Assembly: GCA_014529385.2 (NCBI GenBank)
Contig: CM043954.1
Location: 92,931,247-92,995,246 of the forward strand
Direction of reading: 5' to 3'
Source of the DNA: Adiantum capillus-veneris
Lineage: Eukaryota; Streptophyta; Polypodiopsida; Polypodiales; Pteridaceae
Length of the DNA stretch: 64,000 bases
The notes under the pieces were generated by a model. It did not search any database. It was not told where the DNA came from and was given only the letters and a program-made list of their open reading frames with translations. This document shows positions 1-10,439 of this stretch, in pieces (position 1 is the stretch's first letter; each line of letters begins with the position of its first letter). A program made the position numbers and the translations under genes.

Positions 1-480
1 TTCTTCTACCATAATCAGTCCTTCTGCATGCAGTGCCCTGAAACCAGGTGGTATCACCTTTTTTGCATCCATTTGCATTCTCACTTTCTTCTTTCCTCTT
101 TTGATCACTATAGAGTCTGCTCCCCATAGCTGCTTTACCCTTACTGCTCTTAACCAAGGCCTTCCTAACATCATTGGATATGAACAAGTAGATTCTTCCA
201 ATCTCATAACCACAAAGTTAGCCACAAACTGCAGTCCTCCAACTAAAATGAACAAATGTTTGAGAATCCCCAAAGGCTAAACCCTTCTTTGGTCTTCCAT
301 TTTCACCTGACAAGGTGCTCGATCCCACTCTAAGAGACTCAAACATTTGCATGTGGACTCTGGGAGAATATTAACTCCTGACCCACCATCCAAGAAAACT
401 CCTGGAACAAACACTTCTCCAATAGATACCCCTACAACTGGTACCTTGTAATCCACATCCATTGGCAAGGCTTCACACAC
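1..480 (-). pseudogene. Element E retropepsin-like aspartic protease domain
   Basis: The minus strand encodes a retroviral-type protease with active-site region LDGGSGVNIL near position 390, followed downstream by the typical LGRPWLRAV segment near 150. The active site has D-G-G where D-T/S-G is usual, a variant common in plant Ty3 elements. A stop codon near 277 splits the frame; the protein-like sequence continues to the window edge. It would cleave the Gag-Pol polyprotein inside virus-like particles. The family call is good; the copy is not functional. Confidence 0.75.
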
Positions 481-661
481 TTCTCCAGAAAAATTTTCTT
501 CATTGCCCCCGCTTCTTGCTCGATTACCATTTACTTCATTAATTAATTTTTCAACAACTGTTGAGAGAATGCAGGTACCAACCTCAACATTTGCTTTACA
601 GTAAATGTTATTGGAGCTAACAACAAGGCTTCATAAAATTCATCACCACTGTCCTACTCTT

Positions 662-905
662 TCAGTTCAATTCTTCCCTTTTTGATGTACTTTTCCCTTT
701 ATCCACCAAGGATCTTACAGAAAACTCCCATTCTTTAGATAATGTACTCCCACCGTGGGATTCTTGTACTCCCTTGAGTGCTTGAGTTCTGACTTCTTTT
801 TGCTCCTTCCAGTTTACAGTACCCTTGTCTGCTTTATCCTGAACAACTTCCTTTACTGGCTTTGCTTTTGATCTTGTTACTACCATGACATCAGTGCACC
901 ACCTT
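662..905 (-). pseudogene. Element E gag C-terminus / linker fragment
   Basis: A short minus-strand frame, rich in Lys and Glu and starting VVTRSKAKPVKEVV, lies between E protease (left) and the insertion boundary of element D at 906. By position it is the spacer between the nucleocapsid zinc knuckle and protease. No domain can be recognised; the call rests on context. Confidence 0.45.
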
Positions 906-1112
906 TGTTAGCAGCAAGCTAACACGGACACCATTTTTCGGTGTTCTCTTTGTAAAACATTTATTATTTTGATAAATCGAGAATATTATAACTCCTATTT
1001 TCTTGGATAAACTCTGTAATTAATGAGTCGGGGCTACAAGCTTCCAGATTGTATCAGCCAGTCATTACCTAGATTTGGTAGAACTCCAGATTATTAGTTT
1101 TGACCACCCAAA
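906..1112 (+). repeat. Element D 5' LTR, first part (U3)
   Basis: This 207-bp segment starts TGTTAGCAGCAAGC and aligns with 33116 onward and 37694 onward. It stops in the middle of the LTR where element A is inserted; the LTR resumes at 27729. Positions 1108-1112 are the left copy of the target duplication of A. Confidence 0.9.
1108..1112. repeat. Target-site duplication of element A, left copy (CCAAA)
   Basis: CCAAA lies directly before the TGTAAG terminus of A and recurs directly after its TGACA terminus at 27724-27728. The uninterrupted LTR of D at 33315-33330 carries the sequence once. This proves that the two distant ends belong to a single insertion. Confidence 0.95.
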
Positions 1113-1286
1113 TGTAAGAACTAGGGGAAACTAGACTGAAGATCCTCCTCCCAACCTCCCATTATATAGGCGGGTTCCTAGCCCCTTTCTCTAGACGGCG
1201 GATCCCCTGTCCACATTGTCTAGCCCAACCCTTGGCCGTAGTCCATGACCATCCTAGTTATTAGGTTACAGGACCCTTGTCTTGAC
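1113..1286 (-). repeat. Element A 3' LTR (174 bp)
   Basis: Reads TGTAAGAAC...TTGACA on the plus strand and matches 27552-27723 with a few substitutions and small indels. A TATATAA-type box is present on the minus strand near 1165. LTRs this short are at the low end for plant Ty3 elements. Confidence 0.93.
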
Positions 1287-1305
1287 ATTACTCCCCCCTT
1301 AAGAA
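1287..1305 (-). other. Element A polypurine tract
   Basis: On the minus strand the tract AAGGGGGGAGTAA ends directly at the 3' LTR. This is the normal place and composition for the plus-strand DNA primer of reverse transcription. Confidence 0.8.
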
Positions 1306-1804
1306 GAGTTTTTGTCCTCGAAAACAAAAGTGGGAAACTTCTTCTTAAGAGCACCAATGTTTTCCCAATTGGCACCCTCTTCAGGTCGGTCTTTCCACTT
1401 GATTAAGGCTTGTTGTCGTACGTGATGTCGTGTACGCAACTCATGATAATCCATAACACGTTCAGGATCATGCGGTAAGGTAGGAGGTTCAATGTAATCA
1501 ACCAAAACCTGTTGGTCAATGACGTTGTCGTCCCCATGTAACCGCTTTTGTAGACGGCTTACATGAAACACCGGATGAATGCGAGAATGTGATGGTAGTA
1601 ATAGTTTGTAGGCACGATCACCGACTCACTTAAGTATTCTGAAGGCCCACAATATCGGGGAGATAATTTAGGTGTCGGTACAGTTTTCAGACTTTCTGAA
1701 TGCTCTGGCACACGTAAAAATACTTCCTCCCCTTCTTCAAAGGTAACTTGCCGACGTTTCTCATCATCGTATTTCTTATACCGATCCTGTGCTTGCCGGA
1801 CATT
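1299..1804 (-). pseudogene. Element A integrase C-terminal region with chromodomain
   Basis: The 90-codon frame 1571-1299 begins with the integrase tail motif FHVSRLQK and carries a chromodomain with IKWKDRPEEGANWE, the aromatic-cage and W-E pattern typical of chromoviruses. Chromodomains bind modified histone H3 and steer integration to heterochromatin. The upstream stretch 1804-1572 encodes the linker between integrase core and chromodomain in broken frames, with a recognisable ...YRAYKLLLP-type segment. Confidence 0.85.
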
Positions 1805-2922
1805 CTAACTAGCAAGTTTCAGCATATCCATGTGGTCGTGGAGAAAATCCTTAACCTGTTGGAGTTTTTCGGTTGCCAATCCCACCGTAATTGGTGACCT
1901 GGGTTGAAACCCGTACATGAGCATGAAAGTACTAAAACCTGTTGTGACATGCTTAGAACTGTTGTAGGCAAACTCGAGAATAGGTAAGTAATCTTCCCAG
2001 TCTGATTGTTTTTTGATGACGTATGCTCTTAGCATATCCTCTAGCACCTGGTTAACCGGTTCCATTTGACCATCTTTTTCTGGATGATCAGTTGTACTGA
2101 GGTTGAGTTGTGTACCCAATCGTTTAAATACAGCTCTCCAAAAGTGGCTGTTAAACTTGAGATCACGGTCACTAACAATGTTACTTTGCAACCCATACAA
2201 TTTGTATAAATTGTCAACAAATAATTTTGCTAGTTCCGGTGTCTTAACCGTTGATTTGGTCGGAATAAACTTACATAGTTTAGTCAACCTGTCTACAACC
2301 ACTCATACTAAGTGATGACCTCGTATAGTGGTTGGTAAACCTACAATAAAATCCATAGAGATACTTTCCCATTTTCCATTGGGAATTTCCAAAGGATGTA
2401 AGAGTCCTCCTACTTTCAGGCGCTCTGCCTTGTTCACTTGACATATTTGGCAATGCAAGACATAAGCTTGAACAAAACCATGTAGACCTAGCCAGTAAAA
2501 CTCTCGTCGTATGAGAGAATAAGTTTTTCTAATACCTGGGTGCCCTTCACTTGGACTATCATGACATTCATAAAGAATTTGGCGCCGAATGTCTGTGTCC
2601 GTCGGTACACAAACTCTCCCCTTGTGGAGTAGGTACCCATTGTCGATGGTAAAATGCTTCCATCGCTGTAGTTTATCACTTGATAAAGGAGAACTAGGTG
2701 TGGAGGTTAATTGTACACTACCTGCATTGGAGTGAGAAGGATCCCTCTTTTGAACATGGCTCCACACTTTGGAATATGTTTCATCATGCTCATATTTGCC
2801 CTTGAGAGAATCTAGAAATTCACTACGAAGTTCCGTGAACAAGACCCAATTGATCTCTGGCATTCTTTTGAGAGCGTCTGCCACTACATTGTATCGGCCT
2901 TTGAGATACCTTAATTTGGCAT
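1805..2922 (-). pseudogene. Element A integrase (zinc finger and DDE core)
   Basis: Frame 2884-2303 has the HHCC zinc finger (ECHDSPSEGHPG, then HCQICQ) and the first catalytic Asp in SMDFIVGLP. Frame 2302-1805 has the second Asp (VSDRDLKFN) and the Glu in DGQMEPVNQ; the usual Arg after that Glu is Pro. The frames are separated by a stop at 2303. Upstream bases 2922-2885 encode the linker KGRYNVVADAL after RNase H, cut at 2922 by element B. Confidence 0.9.
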
Positions 2923-3813
2923 TGTCGGGGGATATGTGTTCGCTACGTGAGCCGGGCAGGCGTCGGGCCTCTGGCTGTGGGAGGTGTGAAAGGGAGAGAA
3001 CAAGAACAACAGATGTAACTGAATCTGGAAATCACCGTAATCATCAATTAATCGATTATCGCTTTATTACAACTTAGTATTTACGCTAAGGCGGGTTGTT
3101 AACAGCACCGTTACTTGGATCAGCTACTTACTAGGATTTTACGCTCCCGTTTACAGGATTAGCCGGGCCGTTAACGACACCGGACTTATCAAAATGTTAA
3201 TTCAATCTTTAACGGATGACGGTGATGGAATTTTCCCTTTGTCGCTTTATCTGCTTCAATTACCCGTAGATTCTGCAGTCTTCAATTCTGCTCACTACCT
3301 TGATCATCAAGCTTCATTTATTACCAATTATCCTGTATCTTCCTGCTTTATGCACTTTGGACTGGCTTATTTGCTGATCACGAGCTTTATCTTCACCTCT
3401 AGTCGACTTCCTCTGAGTCCCTTAACCCCTGCTTATTTGCCTCGACTTACTCCCTCGGTTGCTTCGACCAAGCTCCTTTGCTTGTCCCAACCGAGCTTCA
3501 AGCTCCGTCTTCTCGAACTTACCACTTCTTGGTACTTCATGTCCTCTCAAGCTTCTCAATTTGCTTGCCTTTGTTGCTTTTTCTCGTTACCTTTGCCAAG
3601 CCGATCTGTGACTCTTGCCGAGCTCCTTTCCGAAGCTCCGACTCCCTTTCTTCCTCCTTCCTCGCTTCACCTCAAGTACGAGGATGAGAGAGAGCGCCTT
3701 TGCCTCTTGGCTTGGATTGCCAATCAAGAGAGAGAGATGCTTCCTCCTCGTTGATTTTGTGCCCTTCTTCCCTTTGCAGTCGTTGAAGCTCCTTTTCTTG
3801 GCCTCGTTCTCCC

Positions 3814-4215
3814 CTCCTTAACTTGGCCTCGTTCTCCCCTCTTATGCCCCAATGCTCTTGCCCTCGTTCTCCTCTTGCCTTGCTTTCTCCCCCCTTCTCG
3901 TTTTGCTTTTGCTTCTCTTTAGCTCGAGAATGAAAGAGAGAGAGAGAGCTTCGAGATCTTGGTTGGCTTCCATATGAGAGAGAGAGAGATCCTCTTTGTT
4001 GTTCGTTGCTATCCCTCCTTAACTTGGCCTCGTTCTCCCCTCTTATGCCCCGATGCTCTTGCCCTCGTTCTCCTCTTGCCTTGCTTTCTCCCCCCTTCTC
4101 GTTTTGCTTTTGCTTCTCTTTAGCTCGAGAACGAAAGAGAGAGAGAGATCTTGGTTGGCTTCCAGATGAGAGAGAGAGATCCTCTTTGTAGTTCGTTGCT
4201 CTCCCTCCTTCCTCT
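3814..4215. repeat. Tandem duplication of ~195 bp in element B LTR
   Basis: Two units start at about 3827 and 4020, each running from TTGGCCTCGTTCTCCCCTC through a TTTAGCTCGAGAA segment to GAGAGAGATCC. The other LTR has the same two-unit arrangement at 11315-11700, so the duplication predates insertion. Confidence 0.8.
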
Positions 4216-4271
4216 AATCTTCGCTCGTATTGCCCTAAAATAGGCCCCCTCCCAATTTTTGCCTCGGCCCA

Positions 4272-4320
4272 TCAGTCACGGCACCGTGACTGACGTGGCG
4301 CAGGGCTTGATGACGTGGCA
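4272..4320 (-). promoter_or_regulatory. Palindrome and ACGT-core motifs in element B LTR
   Basis: A 22-bp inverted repeat (TCAGTCACGG / CCGTGACTGA) at 4272-4293 is imperfect here by its two central bases and perfect in the other LTR at 11766-11787. It overlaps TGACGTGG, with a second TGACGTGG about 20 bp on. Such TGACG/ACGT cores are known plant bZIP binding sites. In the right LTR both are TGACATGG. A regulatory role is inferred only from the motif. Confidence 0.4.
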
Positions 4321-5389
4321 GGTTGAATGCCGAGGCGCACAGAATGCGGCCGGACCAGTGCCGAAATCAATCGCCATGGCGTCTTCTCCCTTTCTCGTCT
4401 CTGGCTCGCACTCATCAGAGCATCCGTGCGGCCTGCGCGAGCATCCCAAGCTCCCCCGTTTTGCCTGCGACCCCCTGCTCACGCCATTCCTCCTTGTATT
4501 ATGGCTTCACACCCTATTTTATTTAGGGTGGCCATTGATTTTCATGGGCGGCCATTTCTAATGGGCCCTTGGGCAGCCTTAGCATAAGTGGGCCCTTGGC
4601 CATGGGCAGCAAAGGGGCCACATTTGGCATACATATCGTTAAGCTGCAAGTATAGATGATTACATTGAAGTAAAGCCTTTTCATCACATTCGATAAAAAG
4701 TGTCAAAGTTTATTTCTTGTTAGCTGGGTATTGCCAATTACGACCACTGCCGGCCAAGCATTGCAACTCTCATCAGCAGCCTTGACTAACAATACTTGAA
4801 AATTGTAATGCCTGCTCTTGCATCGGCCCACATTTGGCATACACATCAGCACCACACTGCATTCAGCCAAAATGAATGTGATTGAACAAGGCGACCAGGG
4901 CGGTTCGAACCCGGCCCCCGACGATTCTTTAACGGCTAATAACTTGGCGATCGGAACTCCGAGTGCTGATCTGAAAAGACCGACGCGCTCCACAAAGTGA
5001 TCACTTCAGGCCCGTGCTTTGTTTCATTTTTGTCACCTCAGCTGCAGTTGCCCAATCCGGTACGGATCTGCAATCCACTCAAACTTCACAGTGCCATAAC
5101 TTCTTCACCATAGCTCCAATCGACGAGCCGTAAAGACAGGCCGATAGAGCACTTCAAGCACTGCAGTTCGAGATCATAAACTCCCATTTGTGCTCACTTC
5201 AATCATACTCATTTTTGGCATCATTAAGGCATCTGTTGTCCCTTTAAAGCCGCATCTGGCATACATTAATCATTAGACTTGGCCTGTTAACAAGCCCTCA
5301 TCACTGACCATTAATCAAGTAGGCTTCAAAGAAGCTTAGCTTGCATTTCTCTGCTCTTTTTCTCATCATGGCAGCGGAGCTGCACGACA

Positions 5390-5403
5390 TTCACCCCCTC
5401 TAA
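5390..5403 (-). other. Element B polypurine tract
   Basis: On the minus strand AGAGGGGGTGAA runs into the TGTCG start of the 3' LTR. This fixes the LTR boundary and the minus orientation of B. Positions 5404-5655 are the untranslated 3' end of B, without a recognisable gene. Confidence 0.75.
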
Positions 5404-5655
5404 ACCTGCACAGCCTCCGATCTGTGGCAATAGCACTTCAATCTGCATCTGCTTTAGGTACCTTAAGCTCTTTGCCATCATCAGACTCACATTACTGGTA
5501 AACGTATGAAAAATGAAATAAGGCTTATACCCTATCATCAATGTTCTAGCTTAAGCATTAAGTAGTTGTCCATCAAAAATCTCTAAACTGTATCTTCCGT
5601 ATCTTCAAAGCATTCAATCATGGATAACTTGCTTAGTGAACCCCGCCAGACTCAA

Positions 5656-5847
5656 TGTTGGGGTATAAAGCCCAATGTGGTCGCCCAGGTAAGTGGGCGG
5701 GCCGCCAGGTATGTACACATATTCTTTTGTTAAAACCTAATAAGAACTCACTATGCTCTACACATTACAGTAGAGCGAGTTCACCATATCGTTGTGCTCT
5801 TCTTCTTGCACTCTCTCTCGCGTCGCACTTCCGCTCGTACTCCTTCA
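5656..5847 (+). repeat. Element F 5' LTR (192 bp)
   Basis: It begins TGTTGGGGTATAAAGCCC and ends CTTCA two bases before the primer site. A TATAAA box lies only about 8 bp from the LTR start, so upstream U3 is almost absent. Confidence 0.75.
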
Positions 5848-5849
5848 AC

Positions 5850-5861
5850 TGGTATCAGAGC
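5850..5861 (+). other. Element F primer-binding site for initiator tRNA-Met
   Basis: TGGTATCAGAGC is the exact complement of the 3' end of plant initiator tRNA-Met, the usual primer of copia elements, placed 2 bases after the LTR. Confidence 0.93.
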
Positions 5862-6868
5862 TCAGATCGAGGCTCGGGGCAGCACTGCAGGAGGCTAGAG
5901 TCACCAGCTCAGATTGGAGTGAAATTCGACAGGCAAAGACACGGCCCCAAATCTCGTGGGAGATCCCGAAGGGCTTGGTGTTCTCAGGATTTCATTCTGA
6001 GGTCATCTCGGCCACCATTCGGCTTTGACAAAGGTCTGCGCAGGCCATTTTCGACTACGTGGTCTCGACAGGTGCAGATCCGACTCTGCAAATTTGGGGT
6101 TTTTTGGCCTACGACTGCAGGTGCTGAGGATATCGACACTCCCAGAGTGTTGATTTGTGGCTGTCTACACATCGAAGGACGGCTCACAGTTCTTGGAGGC
6201 GTGTCACATACGACATGGGCGCATCTACACACAGACTGTAGGCGACATCCACTAGTTCATCAGGTAGCTTGTGTTTGCTGCTTGATATTCCAGATTTCAT
6301 CCTGACATTGCAGGTACTTCCACATGGGATGTATTGTCAGAGATGATGTATGTCTGTTGAGGGTTCGTTGGCTGTGAGTCACGCAGCAAACAACCGCCGC
6401 AGCGGTTACAGCATACAGTGGGAAATTTGTGGATGTATGACTTTGTGGGAAGTTTATGTACTGTCAGATTTACTGCAGCCTTTGTTGACGGTCGAGTGAG
6501 GTTTTATTGAGCTGGGGGATTCTCGAATGTTGAGATCCTTTCGGTGATACAGGTCTTGAATTGATCCCTCGAGCACCCTTAGATAGGCAGCTAGGATGTA
6601 TTGACTGTGAGTTAGACAGTTGGGATTGAATCTTTGCTTTACTGCCGTTGAGGCATTGTCGTAGTCTATGCTTACAGGACAGTCAGAGATAGTACAGGTG
6701 CAAGACAGGTTTACCCGCAGCTTACAGTGTCAGAGAGACAGTGGTTTTTGAGCTGTTTTTTGGTCTAATTTGAGTACACCATAGCCATTTTACAAAGGAG
6801 ACTCTGCCAAAATTTCTGCAGAATCTGAAGCTTTCTTGGTTCATTTGACAGGTTGATATTGGTTCAGA

Positions 6869-7032
6869 GGCCAGTTTACAGGGGAAACTCTGCCGAATAT
6901 TTCCCAGGAAAGTAAACCACTTTGAAGCGTAGCTATGGCGACACTGCTATGGCCAGTTTACAGGGGAAACTCTGGCGAATATTTCCCAGGAAAGTAAACC
7001 ACTTTGAAGCGTAGCTATGGCTTGATCATAGG
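6869..7032 (+). repeat. 82-bp tandem repeat in the leader of element F
   Basis: Two units beginning GGCCAGTTTACAGGGGAAAC start at 6869 and 6951 and are almost identical until they diverge after 7022. They lie at the end of the 1.2-kb leader (5862-7040), just before gag. The rest of the leader shows no gene. Confidence 0.85.
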
Positions 7033-7043
7033 ACACTGCTCTT

Positions 7044-8378
7044 TACAATATCAAGAAGCTGGATGGAACCAATTTCCCATTGTGGAAGAAGCAGATTTGG
7101 CACAAGTTGGTACAAAAGAAGCAGATAAAACCTATAAAGCTCAAGGGGATAAAACCAGAAGATATGGACGAAGATGAATGGAGCAAAATGGATGAATTGG
7201 CACTTTCTACCATTATGCTGACTTTGGCAGAAAGCGTTTACTTCAATGTAGCAGACGAGATGTCGGCTTATCAAGCATGGTTAGAGCTGAGTGATCTTTA
7301 TGAGAAGCAGAGTGCAGCTTCACAGGTATACTGGCTTAAGAAGCTTGTTGACTTGAAGATGAAAGAAGGGACACCTATGTCCAATCATCTGAATGAATTC
7401 AACACAATCTATAGTTAGTTGTCAGCTCAAGGTGTCAAGTTTGATGAACCTGTTAGAGCTATGTTCCTGTTGATCACATTGCCGGAAAGTTGGGACACTT
7501 TTCGCACAGCTTTGAGTAATTCTGCACCTCCAGATGGTTTGAACATAGCAGGTGTAGAAGGAAGTCTGCTTACTGAAGAAACCAATAGAAAGACAATGGA
7601 CAAAGGCAAAGGAACAGCCTTAGTTGTCACGGGAAGGACCAAAGAAAAGTACAAAGGTGGAAAGAGGAATCAGTCTCGTAGCAAGTCCCGCAGTGCTAAA
7701 GGCAAGAGTGACATAGAATGCTACCATTGTGGCAAGAAGGGTCACATGAAAAGAGACTGCAGAGAATGGAAAGCAGAAAAAGGCAAAGAGAAAGTTGAAG
7801 ACCATGGTGAGAAGAACAAGTCCTCAGTGAAGATTCAAGAAATAAATGTGACAAACACTGTTGCAGAGGATGATAATCTACTGTCAGGAGACATCTACTT
7901 CTTGAAGAATACAATGGACTCAGCTCTTCTTACAGCATCTGATGGAAATGCATTGAGTGACTGGATTATAGACTCAGGGGCATCACTTCATGTGTCTCCA
8001 AACAAGGAGTGGTTTACTTCTTATGTGACCACTAAAGATCATGTTCGGCTAGGCAATGGGCAGACATGTGAGATCTTAGGTGTTGGAGATGTTCAATTGA
8101 AGTTTCGGAATGGCTCTTCTTTCACGCTGAAGAATGTGAGACATGTTTCCGCAATTACAAAGAGCTTGATCAGCACAGGTTTACTTGATGATGCTGGCTA
8201 CGTCACCACTTTTGGACAGAACATGTGGAAGATATCCAAGGGTTCTATGATTGTAGCACATGGAGTAAATTCTAGAGGACTTTACATGATTTATGTATCA
8301 AATGTCTCTAAAAATGTAATCAATGTAACCGAGCAGCCGAACGTTTCTTTGTGGCATAGCCGGTTAAGCATAATCTAG
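7044..8378 (+). pseudogene. Element F gag-protease with start of pre-integrase domain
   Basis: The frame starts with the copia gag signature YNIKKLDGTNFPLWKKQI and runs to a TAG at 7417-7419 (in ...NTIYS*LSAQG...), then continues in the same frame to 8378. It contains the nucleocapsid knuckle CYHCGKKGHMKRDC, the protease active site IDSGASLHV and the opening SLWHSRL of the pre-integrase domain, where it breaks off. One stop and the truncation make it inactive. Confidence 0.92.
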
Positions 8379-8450
8379 AAAAACAAAACCTTGCATCTTG
8401 TAGCCTGCTACATCAGGCATCTGGTATCCTCTTCATCTGCAACTTCCACT

Positions 8451-10313
8451 TTAGTAACCCCCAGGATCAAATGGGATAATAAGGAATTGTCCACACATTG
8501 GGGCATCATAATATCCACATGAGCATACATTTCCTGTATCATTCATCATCAAGCATTTCTGGTTCAAATATGCTATCCCTGTTTCAAATAGCATGCAATT
8601 ACTATGCATACTGATCAGTATCCATCCATATTGAATCTGCTTATGACTATCCTTAGAATCTCCTAGATCAAACACAATTGAGATCACATAGCATTGATGG
8701 GCTCCGCAATATACTACAGCTTCACTTGAAGCATAGTGCAGCACCCACATCCCGTAAACTGTTGGCAACTTAAGCTCGTTACCAAAAAGCATTAAAGATA
8801 TCTGACTCCCTTTTACTGGCAGCCAAGACATCATTGACATAAGCATCAATAGGCATAGCATCCAAATCCAGCCACATCTGGCACATTGTCCAAGCAAATG
8901 AAAAACCTTGTGCAGCTTATGCAGTATCAAGGATGATTTAGCATCATCATCCCCTCTAGCTTCATAGCCATCACAAAAAAACTTGGGAGTTTCTCGACCT
9001 GTATCATCAGGCGAGTTTTCACCTGTTGGGATTTCAACTTGATCATGAAAAACAACTTCATCTTGTAGATCTTCATCCATAACATCCTCGGGAAAATCAC
9101 CCTTAGAAGTCTCAACATTGATCAAAACTATAGGAGTTATCTCCTCATGCAGTCCGTCTACAAGCATAGATGTAAAACCCCTGTCGATAACCTGTTCACA
9201 ATCAATATGATCCAAGCAATCTTCATACTCATCCATATCATCCTCTGATTCCTCATATGCATCTATGTTACTTAGCAATACATTATAGAGCTGTAAAGGC
9301 TCATTTGGCACCCCCTCTGAAGAGGTATATGCATCAAAAAGCTCTTCAATACTGTCATAAACATCTCCTTCAGATCTAGATAGAAATTCATCGATTATAG
9401 CATCCTCTTTTGTGATAGCATCATCTGCAAGCATATTGTTAGTAGCAATCATAGGTTCATTGGCATTCTCAGGCTCATCCTGTGCTGGGTCCACAATCTT
9501 AGTCACTTCATCAGCTACTGTGTATATAATAGCTTTGTTTATGCAATCATTTGCAGTAGACATGTTATCCTGCTCAGCAGCTATAGTGCAAATAGCTTCA
9601 GTAACATCCTGTAGAGGTTCATCAGCTTGATAAACTCTTTTAGAATAACCCATGTCAAGGTCAGCAGCTTGTGAACCACTTGCTGTACAGTCTATGTCTT
9701 CGCTTGAACCATTATTAGAGGTAGCGTCCATGCAAGCAATCTTTGAAAAAAAATCATATAAGCCTGTTCCAGCATCAAATTCATCGTTTACCTTTTCTTC
9801 GTTGCTCAAAATAAGCTCCTCTCGAACTGAATCTGCTACTTCCAGCTTAACATTCTCTTTGGCTTTACTTCTTGCAGAAATATGCTCCCAGAATTCATCA
9901 TAGTTGAGGATCTGCATCTGATCCCCTTCACCTTTACTGAAGACAACCTTATTTCGTTCAGTCATCTCCTTTATTTCCTGATCTAGAATCCTTGAGCTTT
10001 CGTAAATAAATTCCTCTACAAAATACTCCCACCGTGTGGGATATTCTTCTGCCAGTTCTTGAACCTGCTTTTTAAAATCCGAGTTTACAACTTCCTCAAA
10101 AGCTGCAATCATCCGATCTTCTGGAACATTTCGGCTCTTCATCTCAGCTTCGTAACATGCAATAAAACCTTCTGGATCATATCCCTGAAAATTATAATAC
10201 TGCTCCCGAACAGCATCAAGTGCTAGCTCTACAACATCATCAATCTGCTTTTTTATCTGCGCGGCTTTCGCTTCCTGTAGATACCCCTGAACCAATTCCA
10301 TCATTTTTGGCAA
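8451..10313 (-). CDS. Element B gag-like protein with acidic C-terminal region (620 aa)
   Basis: This is the only long ORF of B, uninterrupted, starting about 130 bases after the 5' LTR. Residues about 1-140 resemble the capsid part of Ty3 Gag: GFIACYEAEMKSRNVPEDRM, then TRWEYFVEEFIYES, matching the usual helix pattern of retrotransposon Gag. Residues 170-430 are strongly acidic and low in recognisable structure. The last ~190 residues are Cys- and hydrophobic-rich; part of that region also reads protein-like in another frame (WLDLDAMPIDAYVNDVLAAS near 8850), so a frameshift is likely there. No zinc knuckle or protease is seen. It may form or enter particles supplied by another element; that is inference. 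Confidence 0.6.
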   Translation of the reverse strand: MPKMMELVQGYLQEAKAAQIKKQIDDVVELALDAVREQYYNFQGYDPEGFIACYEAEMKSRNVPEDRMIAAFEEVVNSDFKKQVQELAEEYPTRWEYFVEEFIYESSRILDQEIKEMTERNKVVFSKGEGDQMQILNYDEFWEHISARSKAKENVKLEVADSVREELILSNEEKVNDEFDAGTGLYDFFSKIACMDATSNNGSSEDIDCTASGSQAADLDMGYSKRVYQADEPLQDVTEAICTIAAEQDNMSTANDCINKAIIYTVADEVTKIVDPAQDEPENANEPMIATNNMLADDAITKEDAIIDEFLSRSEGDVYDSIEELFDAYTSSEGVPNEPLQLYNVLLSNIDAYEESEDDMDEYEDCLDHIDCEQVIDRGFTSMLVDGLHEEITPIVLINVETSKGDFPEDVMDEDLQDEVVFHDQVEIPTGENSPDDTGRETPKFFCDGYEARGDDDAKSSLILHKLHKVFHLLGQCARCGWIWMLCLLMLMSMMSWLPVKGSQISLMLFGNELKLPTVYGMWVLHYASSEAVVYCGAHQCYVISIVFDLGDSKDSHKQIQYGWILISMHSNCMLFETGIAYLNQKCLMMNDTGNVCSCGYYDAPMCGQFLIIPFDPGGY

Positions 10314-10410
10314 ATCTGTAACTCCCAGATTTGTATCAAATCCATTGGCACTAAAATCTTCAATAAACTACTTTAATTGCTCTGGCATCTCCATCTTTAC
10401 CTCCCACCCC

Positions 10411-10435
10411 GGCTCGATTCCCGTCGGGTTCACCA
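10411..10435 (-). other. Element B primer-binding site, tRNA-Trp type
   Basis: The plus strand reads TCGATTCCCGTCGGGTTCACCA in two overlapping halves, ending CCA; on the minus strand this gives TGGTGAACCCGACG 4 bases after the LTR end. From memory the 3' end of plant tRNA-Trp is CACGTCGGGTTCA plus CCA, so one mismatch is expected over 22 bases. The tRNA identity rests on recall and should be aligned. Confidence 0.65.
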
Positions 10436-10439
10436 GGTG

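Larger units (their letters stand above)
2923..5389 (-). repeat. Element B 3' LTR (2467 bp)
   Basis: It matches 10440-12882 along its whole length, with scattered substitutions and indels. It contains GA/CT-rich stretches, an internal tandem duplication of about 195 bp, and a GC-rich part with a long palindrome. Plus-strand ORFs inside it are antisense to the element and are not taken as genes. Confidence 0.92.
5656..8379 (+). mobile_element. Element F: truncated Ty1/copia retrotransposon
   Basis: It has a 5' LTR, initiator tRNA-Met primer site, a long leader, gag and protease, and then stops within the pre-integrase domain at about 8370. Integrase, RT, RNase H and a 3' LTR are missing. No target duplication can be paired. 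It lies inside the 3' untranslated part of B, opposite in orientation. Confidence 0.85.

Noticed and set aside
4276-4482. 68-codon minus-strand ORF present in both B LTRs
   Set aside because: Presence in both LTRs follows from LTR duplication and is no evidence of selection; the peptide has no recognisable feature.
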